Of a DNA stretch of 24,449 nucleotides, positions 7,451 through 13,890 are shown piece after piece. The notes under the pieces were generated by a model. The model was not told where the DNA came from. It worked only from the letters and a program-made list of their open reading frames with translations, and did not search any database. A program made the translations under genes and the position numbers. Source of the stretch: Nitrospiraceae bacterium UBA2166 (GTDB lineage Bacteria; Nitrospirota; Nitrospiria; Nitrospirales; UBA2166). The stretch is taken from positions 1 to 24,449 of the forward strand of contig DCWI01000088.1 of assembly GCA_002328825.1 (NCBI GenBank), given 5' to 3'. The stretch's first letter is position 1; each line of letters starts with the position of its first letter.

Positions 7451-8089
7451 GTGACTGATGTGATGTGGTCAGATCTTGTTATTCTCGGGCTGTGTTGGGC
7501 TGGGTATGGTGCTGCGCACAGTGTTTTGGCTGCGCCGTTTGTTGTGAATTGGATTGAGCAATGGTGGGGTGCTGCTGCGTATTATCGTCTTATCTACAAT
7601 GTGGTAAGCATAGTTGGGTTGATTCCAATTCTCTGGTTCTCCACTTCCATTCATGTTTCACCAATATTGTCTTGGGCATGGCCGTACACTCTGATTCAAT
7701 ACTTATGTTTGGTTCTTGGCATCCTCTTTTTTATACTGGGCATGCGTGTATATGATGGGCGTGAGTTTTTTGGTATTCGGCAGATTGCAGCCTATCGTGC
7801 TGGGTTTAGTGATGCGTTTTCGCCAGTCTTGACTATCTCTGGGATTCATTGTGTGGTACGACACCCATGGTATCTTGCGCTATTGCTCTTTTTATGGGCT
7901 AGAGACGTGTCGCCTGTGACGCTCGTTACCAATGGTGTTTTGACAGTGTATCTGTTTGTGGGGACGTATTTTGAAGAACGCAAGCTTCTTGTGATGTTTG
8001 GGGATTCTTACCGGAGGTATAAGGAAACTGTGTCGATGTTCTTTCCAATCAAGTGGATTAGTCAATTGATTTCATCCGGCAAGCCATAA
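7451..8089 (+). CDS. NnrU/isoprenylcysteine methyltransferase-like membrane protein
   Basis: This is a 212-residue integral membrane protein with about five hydrophobic segments. The C-terminal half carries the hallmark of the ICMT/PEMT/NnrU superfamily: VRHPWYLALLLF, then YFEERKLL followed by FGDSYRRYKETV and a final FFP. In characterised members the RHPxY and EE residues bind S-adenosylmethionine and the substrate lies in the membrane. The family includes isoprenylcysteine methyltransferases, phospholipid methyltransferases, NnrU proteins and methanethiol S-methyltransferase (MddA); the topology and the YYRLIYN segment resemble the NnrU/MddA side, but I cannot choose. The start is uncertain: GTG 7451 and ATG 7463 are both possible and neither has a clear ribosome binding site. 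Confidence 0.85.
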   Translation: MTDVMWSDLVILGLCWAGYGAAHSVLAAPFVVNWIEQWWGAAAYYRLIYNVVSIVGLIPILWFSTSIHVSPILSWAWPYTLIQYLCLVLGILFFILGMRVYDGREFFGIRQIAAYRAGFSDAFSPVLTISGIHCVVRHPWYLALLLFLWARDVSPVTLVTNGVLTVYLFVGTYFEERKLLVMFGDSYRRYKETVSMFFPIKWISQLISSGKP

Positions 8090-8201
8090 GCATAAACCCC
8101 TAATTGACTCAAATCCTGAGAACGTGTTGGAATATTGACCTAAATTAGGGTGTGATTTGTGCATGATGATCAATCTCATATGACAGAAGGAGGTTCTTAG
8201 A

Positions 8202-8723
8202 ATGAAGACAAAAAAACTGCTGTGTATCATGGTGGGCATATTCATGATGTTGGCGTTGTCTTTGGAGTTGGCTTTTGCCTCTGGTGTTTTTGACTTTCTT
8301 AAAGGAGGAGAAGAAGGATCCAATTCTGCTGAGGAACAACCTGAGCCTATTGATATTGTGACTGGATCAGCGCGTGGAGAGGTCAACGCTGTCGCGAACT
8401 TACTACTGCCGGGGTCTGGTCTAATGGCCATTGATCTTTCACACAAAACTAAACAGTTTTGTATGTTAGATGGGGTGTCACAGCGTAATATGATTCATTT
8501 TTCTCAGGTGCCAGAGAGTACACCAGAAGATGTGCTGTATTTTCTCAACCCTGAGACATTTGTCGCGAATGGACTCGATGCCAAGAAATTGCCATCTCTA
8601 CCATCTGAGCTTGGGAAAATGATTCCCCATCAATGGTATTACTATGACGGAACCTATACTGAGCCTCATCATGGTCGGACTCTTGGCGTGGATTTTCTCG
8701 TCATGGCAATCGACGTGAAGTAG
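8202..8723 (+). CDS. Secreted protein of unknown function
   Basis: This is a 173-residue protein I do not recognise. It has a classical signal peptide (MKTKKLL, hydrophobic core, AFA before Ser27), so the mature chain is periplasmic or released. After an acidic, low-complexity stretch (about 35-50, EEGSNSAEEQPEP) comes a compact domain with one cysteine, ending in a beta-rich segment (HQWYYYDGTYTEPHHG, DFLVMAID). No metal or catalytic motif stands out, although HH and several Tyr/His residues cluster near the end. AAGGAGG just upstream of ATG 8202 is a very strong ribosome binding site, suggesting high expression. It is followed by the sigma factor gene 157 bases later, so it could be part of that regulon; this is only suggested by position. 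Confidence 0.78.
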   Translation: MKTKKLLCIMVGIFMMLALSLELAFASGVFDFLKGGEEGSNSAEEQPEPIDIVTGSARGEVNAVANLLLPGSGLMAIDLSHKTKQFCMLDGVSQRNMIHFSQVPESTPEDVLYFLNPETFVANGLDAKKLPSLPSELGKMIPHQWYYYDGTYTEPHHGRTLGVDFLVMAIDVK

Positions 8724-8880
8724 GGTGTGATGGCGTGCTGTGATTCAGTGCTGGCTTCATACGTAGTTATGTAGATGATTTTGTGGGGCAAAAGGGGAGT
8801 GATTTTAGGAGAGTCATGGGATTCAATGGCTAGAATAGTGTATTCTCAGCTAACATTTTGGTGTGTAAGGAAGAAGTGTG

Positions 8881-9492
8881 ATGCTGGGAAAATTTCAAGA
8901 CAACGAGTTGGTTGTACGAGTTCAGCAAGGGCAGCATGATGCCTTTGAGGAATTGGTCTCGCGATATGCAGGGCGTCTTTATTCTATGGGACGTCGCATG
9001 TGCGGGAATGATGCTGATGCTGAGGATATGTTGCAAGAGGCGTTTGCCTCGGCATTCAAGGGATTAGATGCATTTCGAGCGGAAGCAAAGTTTTCTGTCT
9101 GGATTTTTCAAATTGCTAAGCACGCGTGTATGAGGATGAGGAGAAAGAGTAAATTTTCACCTCGTGCCATTCTCTCACTTGATGAACTGGTGCCTAGGGA
9201 GGATGAACGTGACACACTGCGTGGGACCAATTGGAGTCGAACTCCTATCGATGAATTACTGAACAAGGAATTGCAAGCAATACTAGATGAAGCCATACAA
9301 CTTCTTCCCCCAGACAACAAGATGGTGCTGTTGTTGAGGGATGTTGAAGGGTTTAGTGCAGAAGAAGTAGGACAAATCATTGGGGCATCTGTTTCGGCTG
9401 TGAAGTCTCGATTGCATCGTGCGCGCCTTTTTGTGCGAAAACATCTTCACCTCTATCATCAAGGAAATGTTCGTCCGCAAACAGGATTTTAA
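8881..9492 (+). CDS. ECF-type RNA polymerase sigma factor (RpoE-like)
   Basis: This is a 203-residue extracytoplasmic-function sigma factor. Region 2 (DAFEELVSRYAGRLY, DAEDMLQEAFASAFKGLDAFR, FSVWIFQIAKHACM) binds core polymerase and the -10 element. Region 4 (LPPDNKMVLLLRDVEGFSAEEVGQIIGASVSAVKSRLHRARLFVRKHL) holds the helix-turn-helix for the -35 element. The linker is longer than usual (about residues 95-125). AAGGAAG lies 7 bases before ATG 8881; a GTG directly upstream is the alternative. The 3' end overlaps the anti-sigma gene by 26 bases, the typical coupled arrangement in which the anti-sigma factor holds the sigma inactive until a signal. The regulon cannot be read from the window; no clear autoregulated -35/-10 motif precedes the gene. 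Confidence 0.95.
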   Translation: MLGKFQDNELVVRVQQGQHDAFEELVSRYAGRLYSMGRRMCGNDADAEDMLQEAFASAFKGLDAFRAEAKFSVWIFQIAKHACMRMRRKSKFSPRAILSLDELVPREDERDTLRGTNWSRTPIDELLNKELQAILDEAIQLLPPDNKMVLLLRDVEGFSAEEVGQIIGASVSAVKSRLHRARLFVRKHLHLYHQGNVRPQTGF

Positions 9493-9766
9493 GAAAAATA
9501 CTTTGTCAACTCTAACTTGCAAAGAGGTTTTTTCTGTTCTTTCCGAATACATGGATGGGGAACTCTCAGAAGAATTGTGTGAAGCCATTCGATCTCATAA
9601 TGGAAAGTGTCCTCCTTGTCAGGATTTCGTGGACACATTCACCGCAACCCTTGAACTTGTCAAAAAACAACCTACGGAACCTCTTCCTCTGTGTGTGAAG
9701 GACAAATTGAATGATGCATTGAAAAGGTGTAGAGAGGCGCTTAAGCAGACTGACATTGGATCTTGA
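9467..9766 (+). CDS. Zinc-finger anti-sigma factor (ZAS family)
   Basis: This is a 99-residue soluble protein with the anti-sigma zinc motif HxxxCxxC (H44, C48, C51 in SHNGKCPPC) and an additional cysteine at 18 (LTCKEVF), giving a possible four-ligand zinc site. The helix SEYMDGELSEELCEAI is typical of ZAS domains, which wrap the cognate sigma factor; some, such as RsrA, release it when the thiols are oxidised. No transmembrane segment is present, unlike RseA-type proteins, so a cytoplasmic redox or metal signal is more likely than an envelope signal. ATG 9467 overlaps the sigma gene by 26 bases and its AAGGA is very close, so a TTG at 9503 is an alternative start. Confidence 0.8.
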   Translation: MFVRKQDFKKNTLSTLTCKEVFSVLSEYMDGELSEELCEAIRSHNGKCPPCQDFVDTFTATLELVKKQPTEPLPLCVKDKLNDALKRCREALKQTDIGS

Positions 9767-10018
9767 AGCAATCTTTTCGCTTGTATTTTCTCTTCTTCGT
9801 CTCCATTCCTTTCGGTCCTGTGCTCTCGTTGGTTTTTGACCTTGAGGGCTCCCAGGGGAAGAGGGACTATTTTTTTTATTATTCTTCAAGTCCGAAATTC
9901 GAATGTTTCTAGGAGTGACTGATCGGATGGATGGAGACGTGTGGGATGGCAGGGAAAGCTGCCCGAATAAGTTGGAGTATAGGAGTATTTTCGTGCGGGT
10001 TTTTCGGAGCGAGTGGAA

Positions 10019-11155
10019 TTAAAAATAAAAGTGGTACATGAGAAATATTTCGTCTAACCCTGCATCAGGATTGATCTCCTTTTGACCCGTGGTATGACGG
10101 TATTCGAGACGAATTTCATTGTGAGGTAAGGGAAAAAATTCTATGCCTCCGCCAATTCTTGTTAGTGCATCATTCCCGATATCAAGGTTTGGATCGATGT
10201 ATTCATATATTCCCTTAAGATCAATCCCTTGGACAGGGAGAAGGCTAATCTCGTGATATTGGGCCGTGCTTTTTACGCGTGGTGTGGTGCCTCGCGAGAG
10301 TTCATTCCAGTCAAATTCGCCGAGATACGTTAATTTCCATAGGTTGATTCCGGCGTGGCCAGCATAGATCTGTCGTTCAAAGGTTTCCGCGTCGTTGTGA
10401 TAGAACGATCCCCCGACGTTTGTCTTCAGGTGCTCGAAGTTGAGAATAAAGTAATCTGCTCGCGCAACGTAGGCTTTTCCCTGGTCATTATCAAACGGGA
10501 TACCCCCTCGTTGTCCATTTAGGACAGCCAATTGAATGGAGCCTTGCCCCGGATAGAATCCAACCTCGACTCCAGTATCCTTATCATCCCGACTGAATCC
10601 TGTTCCACGGGTTACTTGCCCGACTTCCCGCGAACTCGAGTTTCCTCCGCGTGTAAATGCCGTATGATTATCATGCTTCCACCCAAATGCTGGAACAAAC
10701 TTTCCCGCCTTGACGTAGCCTGAGAACGGTAATATTTGAGCAAGACCAAACGTTTCAATCTCATTTGAAAGGAGGCTTTGGTCGTGGTAGATCTGGATTT
10801 TGTCGGTCAGTTGGGCGGCAATATAGAGGTCTGCCTGCATCGGGAAGAAACTAGAGTTTTTCCGATTATCAGAAAACCCCATTATGCGGAGATCTGATCC
10901 TACGGTGAGGTGTTTGGTAATCTTAGGGCTGAACTTCTCGCCCTTAGCTCGCATTGTGGGATTGAGGGGGAGGTTCATACGCCCGTACAAGCTTCCATGC
11001 TCGGTACGCATTCCCCCCCCACTTGGATTTACGTGACATGCGTTGCACGACAGGCCAGTTCGCATGGAAAATCGGGGAAGGGCCGAGGCGACCTCGGCCC
11101 ATAGAAACAAGAACAACCCCAATAGTACAATGTAAACTAGTAGTGTGCGACGCAT
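10019..11155 (-). CDS. Monoheme outer-membrane beta-barrel cytochrome (porin-cytochrome)
   Basis: This is a 378-residue exported protein. A signal peptide (about 1-25, ending ASA) is followed at once by GLSCNACHVNPSGGGMR with one c-type heme site (C37, C40, H41). The remaining 300-plus residues are rich in alternating hydrophobic/polar beta-strands with many Tyr, Phe and Gly, and the chain ends MYHFYF, the aromatic C-terminus of outer-membrane barrels. This architecture, a single CxxCH before a barrel, is that of Cyc2 and Leptospirillum Cyt572, which move electrons from extracellular Fe(II). The sequence around the heme (HVNPSGGG) differs from what I recall for Cyc2, so the electron donor is open. 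ATG 11155 starts 2 bases after the stop of the P460 gene, so the two are translationally coupled; a longer start at 11218 would overlap that gene. Confidence 0.85.
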   Translation of the reverse strand: MRRTLLVYIVLLGLFLFLWAEVASALPRFSMRTGLSCNACHVNPSGGGMRTEHGSLYGRMNLPLNPTMRAKGEKFSPKITKHLTVGSDLRIMGFSDNRKNSSFFPMQADLYIAAQLTDKIQIYHDQSLLSNEIETFGLAQILPFSGYVKAGKFVPAFGWKHDNHTAFTRGGNSSSREVGQVTRGTGFSRDDKDTGVEVGFYPGQGSIQLAVLNGQRGGIPFDNDQGKAYVARADYFILNFEHLKTNVGGSFYHNDAETFERQIYAGHAGINLWKLTYLGEFDWNELSRGTTPRVKSTAQYHEISLLPVQGIDLKGIYEYIDPNLDIGNDALTRIGGGIEFFPLPHNEIRLEYRHTTGQKEINPDAGLDEIFLMYHFYF

Positions 11156-11157
11156 CC

Positions 11158-12798
11158 TTAGCGAAGATCTAGCCCCGCCAAGTAATCTTTTGAATTTGCT
11201 GCGTGACAGCCGATGCACATGGCATTCTTTCCAGGTGCTTTGGCTTCGTCAGTTAAGAGCGTGCCATTTGCATCGCGCGTTTCGTAGTACCAGTCGCCAT
11301 TTGCCGTATCGTACCCAGCAGCCATTTTAATCATCACCACAATTTCGTCGATAACGCCATCTGCAGGAGCCATGTCAACCTGTTTAATGGAAGTAGTGCC
11401 TTCAGGCCATGGTCCCGTGCTTCCAGCTGCGGCCATTGCCTCCATGTTCTTCGAGTACCAGATTTTGACCGCGTTGTGAGGAGAAGGCGGATTGCTAGCG
11501 TTTAGTGCAATCATGTTGGTGTAGAACTCCGGTGATGTCGCAAAGTCAGCCTTGAATGCGGCTGGACCTAAATTGCTCGTTGCCGCTGTTTCGGTTTCTG
11601 GTGTTGCTGCAGCTTCTGGTGTTGCTGCAGCTTCTGGCTCGGCCACGACCTCCGGTTCTGGTGCAACCTCTGGTACTACGGGTTCTCCCATATTGACGAA
11701 TGGGTCATTTGGATGTTTGAACACGTAGTCGACTCCATTCAGGCCAGAGGGTCCTGTAGCCGCAATATGGCACGTGTTGCACATATTGTTGCCCAAAGCT
11801 GCTCCCCGCATTTCTGGCATGACACCAGCTGTGGCAGGATCAAGCATAAACCACTCCCAGCCATTGTGGTCTTCGTTGAAGGCTGCATTTCGTTTGACCA
11901 TCGCTGTGATCTCAATGATGGCTCCAGTCGCGTCTGCAACTGTCTTGAGGATGGCCGTTCCAAGTGGGTATACGTCTGTAATTACGTTGTATGTGTCAGG
12001 AGTGTGTTTTGGATTGGCCTGTAGCTGTTTTTTGTAGACTGTGCGCACGGTGTCTGCGTCTGCACTCTTATGCGCAGCGCTTAGCAAGACGTGGTTTTCA
12101 GGGGTGTTTTGGATAACCGGCCATGTGGCGTAATTGGCAAAAAACCCGTCTGTGATCTCAAGATCTGAGGGGTGTGCAAAGACCATATCGTTACCCCCAG
12201 TCTGGGCTCCTGCACTAGCGTGACAACTGTTACACATGCCATCCATGAGAGAGGCTCCGCCACGATCCTTGATCGATTCGAGGGCGCTGGTTGCAGGATC
12301 TGAAGCAAGCATGAACCATTCCCAGTGCTCCCCATCCTTGTTGAAATTTCCGCCGCGCTTTACCATACCTAACACCCCACCCATGGCAGCAAATTGTTTG
12401 TCTCCGTTCGCGTCCCAGGTGAATGTTTCTTTGACAATGACCGTTCCTAGTGGATAGGAGTCCTCTCCAGCTTCTCGTGATCTTGCTCCGGGCTCGTTAA
12501 TCCACACGCGTCGAGAATAGGCGTCATCACCTGCCATGTGTTTGTCGACAAGGTATGGATTTGTGAAACCCGTGCTGTAATCAATCGTTCTCCAATATCG
12601 GTAGTCGGTAAAATCACCCAATGCGGCGACGAACTCTGCAGGCTGCTCGGCCGTTGCTTGGGTCGCTGTTCCTTTTTCTTCGTCGCTACTGCTTGTTGAG
12701 TCGTCATCACCACAACTTGCGGTAAATGCAAAGGCTACGCTAATGATGACAATGGCGAGCCACCTGCGTCCAAGTATAAAAGGTTCTAATCTGTTCAT
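11158..12798 (-). CDS. Lipoprotein with three cytochrome P460-like domains, triheme
   Basis: This is a 546-residue predicted lipoprotein (hydrophobic signal, FTASC with cysteine 29). Three successive domains look like cytochrome P460/c'-beta domains. Domain 1 spans about 55-215 with CNSCH at 189-193, domain 2 about 216-366 with CNTCH at 340-344, and domain 3 about 408-546 with CIGCH at 528-532. Each repeats the order (Y/W)P.GT...K, a hydrophobic M(V/I)K strand, a W-rich strand (WEWFML, WEWFML, WYYETR) and the heme site near its end. Lysines 123, 285 and 472 sit in the GT...K motif; whether one matches the heme-cross-linking lysine of P460 enzymes needs alignment. A Pro/Glu/Ala linker (about 370-408) separates domains 2 and 3. 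GGAGG lies 9 bases before the ATG. It is the first gene of an operon with the barrel cytochrome. Confidence 0.9.
   Translation of the reverse strand: MNRLEPFILGRRWLAIVIISVAFAFTASCGDDDSTSSSDEEKGTATQATAEQPAEFVAALGDFTDYRYWRTIDYSTGFTNPYLVDKHMAGDDAYSRRVWINEPGARSREAGEDSYPLGTVIVKETFTWDANGDKQFAAMGGVLGMVKRGGNFNKDGEHWEWFMLASDPATSALESIKDRGGASLMDGMCNSCHASAGAQTGGNDMVFAHPSDLEITDGFFANYATWPVIQNTPENHVLLSAAHKSADADTVRTVYKKQLQANPKHTPDTYNVITDVYPLGTAILKTVADATGAIIEITAMVKRNAAFNEDHNGWEWFMLDPATAGVMPEMRGAALGNNMCNTCHIAATGPSGLNGVDYVFKHPNDPFVNMGEPVVPEVAPEPEVVAEPEAAATPEAAATPETETAATSNLGPAAFKADFATSPEFYTNMIALNASNPPSPHNAVKIWYSKNMEAMAAAGSTGPWPEGTTSIKQVDMAPADGVIDEIVVMIKMAAGYDTANGDWYYETRDANGTLLTDEAKAPGKNAMCIGCHAANSKDYLAGLDLR
11597..11632 (-). 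repeat. Two 18-bp tandem repeats coding the P460 linker
   Basis: An 18-bp unit (11597-11614) is repeated exactly at 11615-11632, with partly similar sequence on both sides. It encodes the repeated EAAATP units of the linker between P460 domains 2 and 3. The perfect copies suggest recent slippage, and the linker length may vary between strains. Confidence 0.8.
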
Positions 12799-12850
12799 TT
12801 CTATTTTCCTCCAGTGGTTTAATTAATGAGTAGTTTTTTTGCCACACACG

Positions 12851-12878
12851 CGACAATGCGTCTTATGTTGTATTGTCG
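12851..12878. promoter_or_regulatory. Inverted repeat CGACAAT-N14-ATTGTCG in the P460 operon leader
   Basis: Two perfect 7-bp half-sites lie at 12851-12857 and 12872-12878, with centres 21 bases apart, about two DNA turns. That spacing puts both halves on the same face, as dimeric regulators need. It lies 53 bases before the P460 start codon and downstream of the predicted promoter, so a bound protein would probably repress. Confidence 0.4.
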
Positions 12879-12924
12879 AGAGGTGACACCGTTTGCTTGT
12901 CATTTTTGCTCTGGTCTCCACTGC

Positions 12925-12953
12925 ATTGTTGTAGTCAAGGCCTTTGTGGTCAA
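12925..12953 (-). promoter_or_regulatory. Candidate sigma-70-type promoter for the P460 operon
   Basis: On the minus strand, TTGACC (12953-12948, 5 of 6) and AACAAT (12930-12925, 4 of 6) are 17 bases apart, the ideal spacing. Transcription would start near 12918, giving a 5' leader of about 120 bases that includes the inverted repeat at 12851-12878. Confidence 0.35.
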
Positions 12954-13672
12954 ATATGAGAAGTGTACGTTTCTACCTTCTACAGCTAGTGTGCTAACTT
13001 TTTGTGGTTCGTATCACCTGATGGCATGGAGGGGACATCGATTTGTCGTTCGTCAGCGCCAAAAAAATGACGTAGCCTGTATCTATAGAGACTTTCTCCA
13101 CAATTGTCAATAGAAATGACACTTTCTAGTGTGTGTTCTCTCTAAATATGCTAGACAAGATAGATGTGCTGTGGGTCATTTTCATCTTCACCTGAAAGGA
13201 CTTAAACTCATAAACTCACGTAGTCTGGAGGACAGCACAAATGATACCAGTGAACACTTGCAGTGCCGACCCGAAGGTAACAATCGAGAGAAGTCTTTGA
13301 TTGCTAAAGAGATTTGTCGACTGTGTGAGGTTGACATATCGAGCAATTATTCTCCGTTCTTTGTGTATCTGTATGGATACACTTGAGTCGCTATAGATAC
13401 GGTGTTTAGGGTGTTTGTGATCAACTAACGGCTGTCTCGTGTCTAATTTTTATAGCTTGCTCCCATTTTTCTCCGGCAATTCTAATTCTAGCTAAGTATT
13501 TTCTCCTGGCTCACGTTATCCGTATCGACATAGTGATTGTTAAACTGATGACACAAATACCGTCGGGGATTTAGAATGCAAGCATCATGCCAGCATATTG
13601 TTGTGTACGGCGCAGAAACCTTTGACGTCATAGTGCAGGGACTTTCGGAGTGATTTGTCCTAGGGGAGAATC

Positions 13673-13720
13673 TTGTATCTCAAAAAATAGCAGCAACATT
13701 GTTTCTGCAATAAGATACAA
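13673..13720. promoter_or_regulatory. Nested stem-loop in the long gap
   Basis: An outer perfect 8-bp stem (TTGTATCT at 13673-13680, AGATACAA at 13713-13720) encloses an inner stem GCAG/CTGC (13690-13693, 13705-13708) that continues with AAC/GTT after one mismatch. Both stems together suggest a folded RNA or a regulatory dyad about 170 bases before the ferritin-like gene. No T-run follows, so it is not an obvious terminator. Confidence 0.4.
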
Positions 13721-13890
13721 ATGAACAAATTCTTGCAATTTTGTTTGCTCTGCAGAGTTTGGGGTTGGTGGCAGGGTGCAAGCTTGGTAGTGTTGAAAAG
13801 AATATCCAGTTATATGCTTGTGCGAATGTTCCGTACGGTGTTACGGTACAAGGTGTTTATTGCTCATTCACAAGGAATTAAGCGACGTAC

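Larger units (their letters stand above)
12799..13890. other. 1.1-kb intergenic region between P460 operon and ferritin-like gene
   Basis: The region separates two divergent transcription units and holds no gene I can support. Plus-strand frames at 12826-13113 and 13129-13386 translate to Cys/His/Arg-rich chains with no ribosome binding site or domain and look like chance. What it does hold: a promoter candidate for the P460 operon (12925-12953), an inverted repeat (12851-12878), a nested stem-loop (13673-13720), a small dyad CCGTA/TACGG (13831-13846) and a 57-codon frame (13721-13894) that runs into the ferritin-like start. I compared 13190-13390, which has short dyads, with common riboswitches by eye and found no match. 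Confidence 0.5.

Noticed and set aside
8098..8150. CCCTAATT/AATTAGGG inverted repeat before the secreted-protein gene
   Set aside because: The arms are 37 bases apart with no nested pairing, and no promoter lines up with it.
9767..10018. Intrinsic terminator at the T-run near 9870-9878 and the GGCAG/CTGCC dyad near 9949-9963
   Set aside because: The T-run has no clean stem before it and the dyad has no T-run after it; convergent genes make a terminator likely here, but I cannot place it.
11156..11218. Longer start (ATG 11218) for the barrel cytochrome
   Set aside because: It overlaps the last 20 codons of the P460 gene and spoils the signal peptide that begins at ATG 11155.
12826..13386. 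Two plus-strand frames (about 95 and 85 codons) in the 1.1-kb gap
   Set aside because: No ribosome binding site, domain or signal peptide; Cys/His/Arg-rich composition looks like translated non-coding DNA.
13190..13390. Possible riboswitch in the long gap (a stretch near 13250-13290 hinted at a cobalamin-type core)
   Set aside because: Only a few bases fit the consensus, the paired elements do not line up, and no B12-related gene follows; an Rfam scan would decide.
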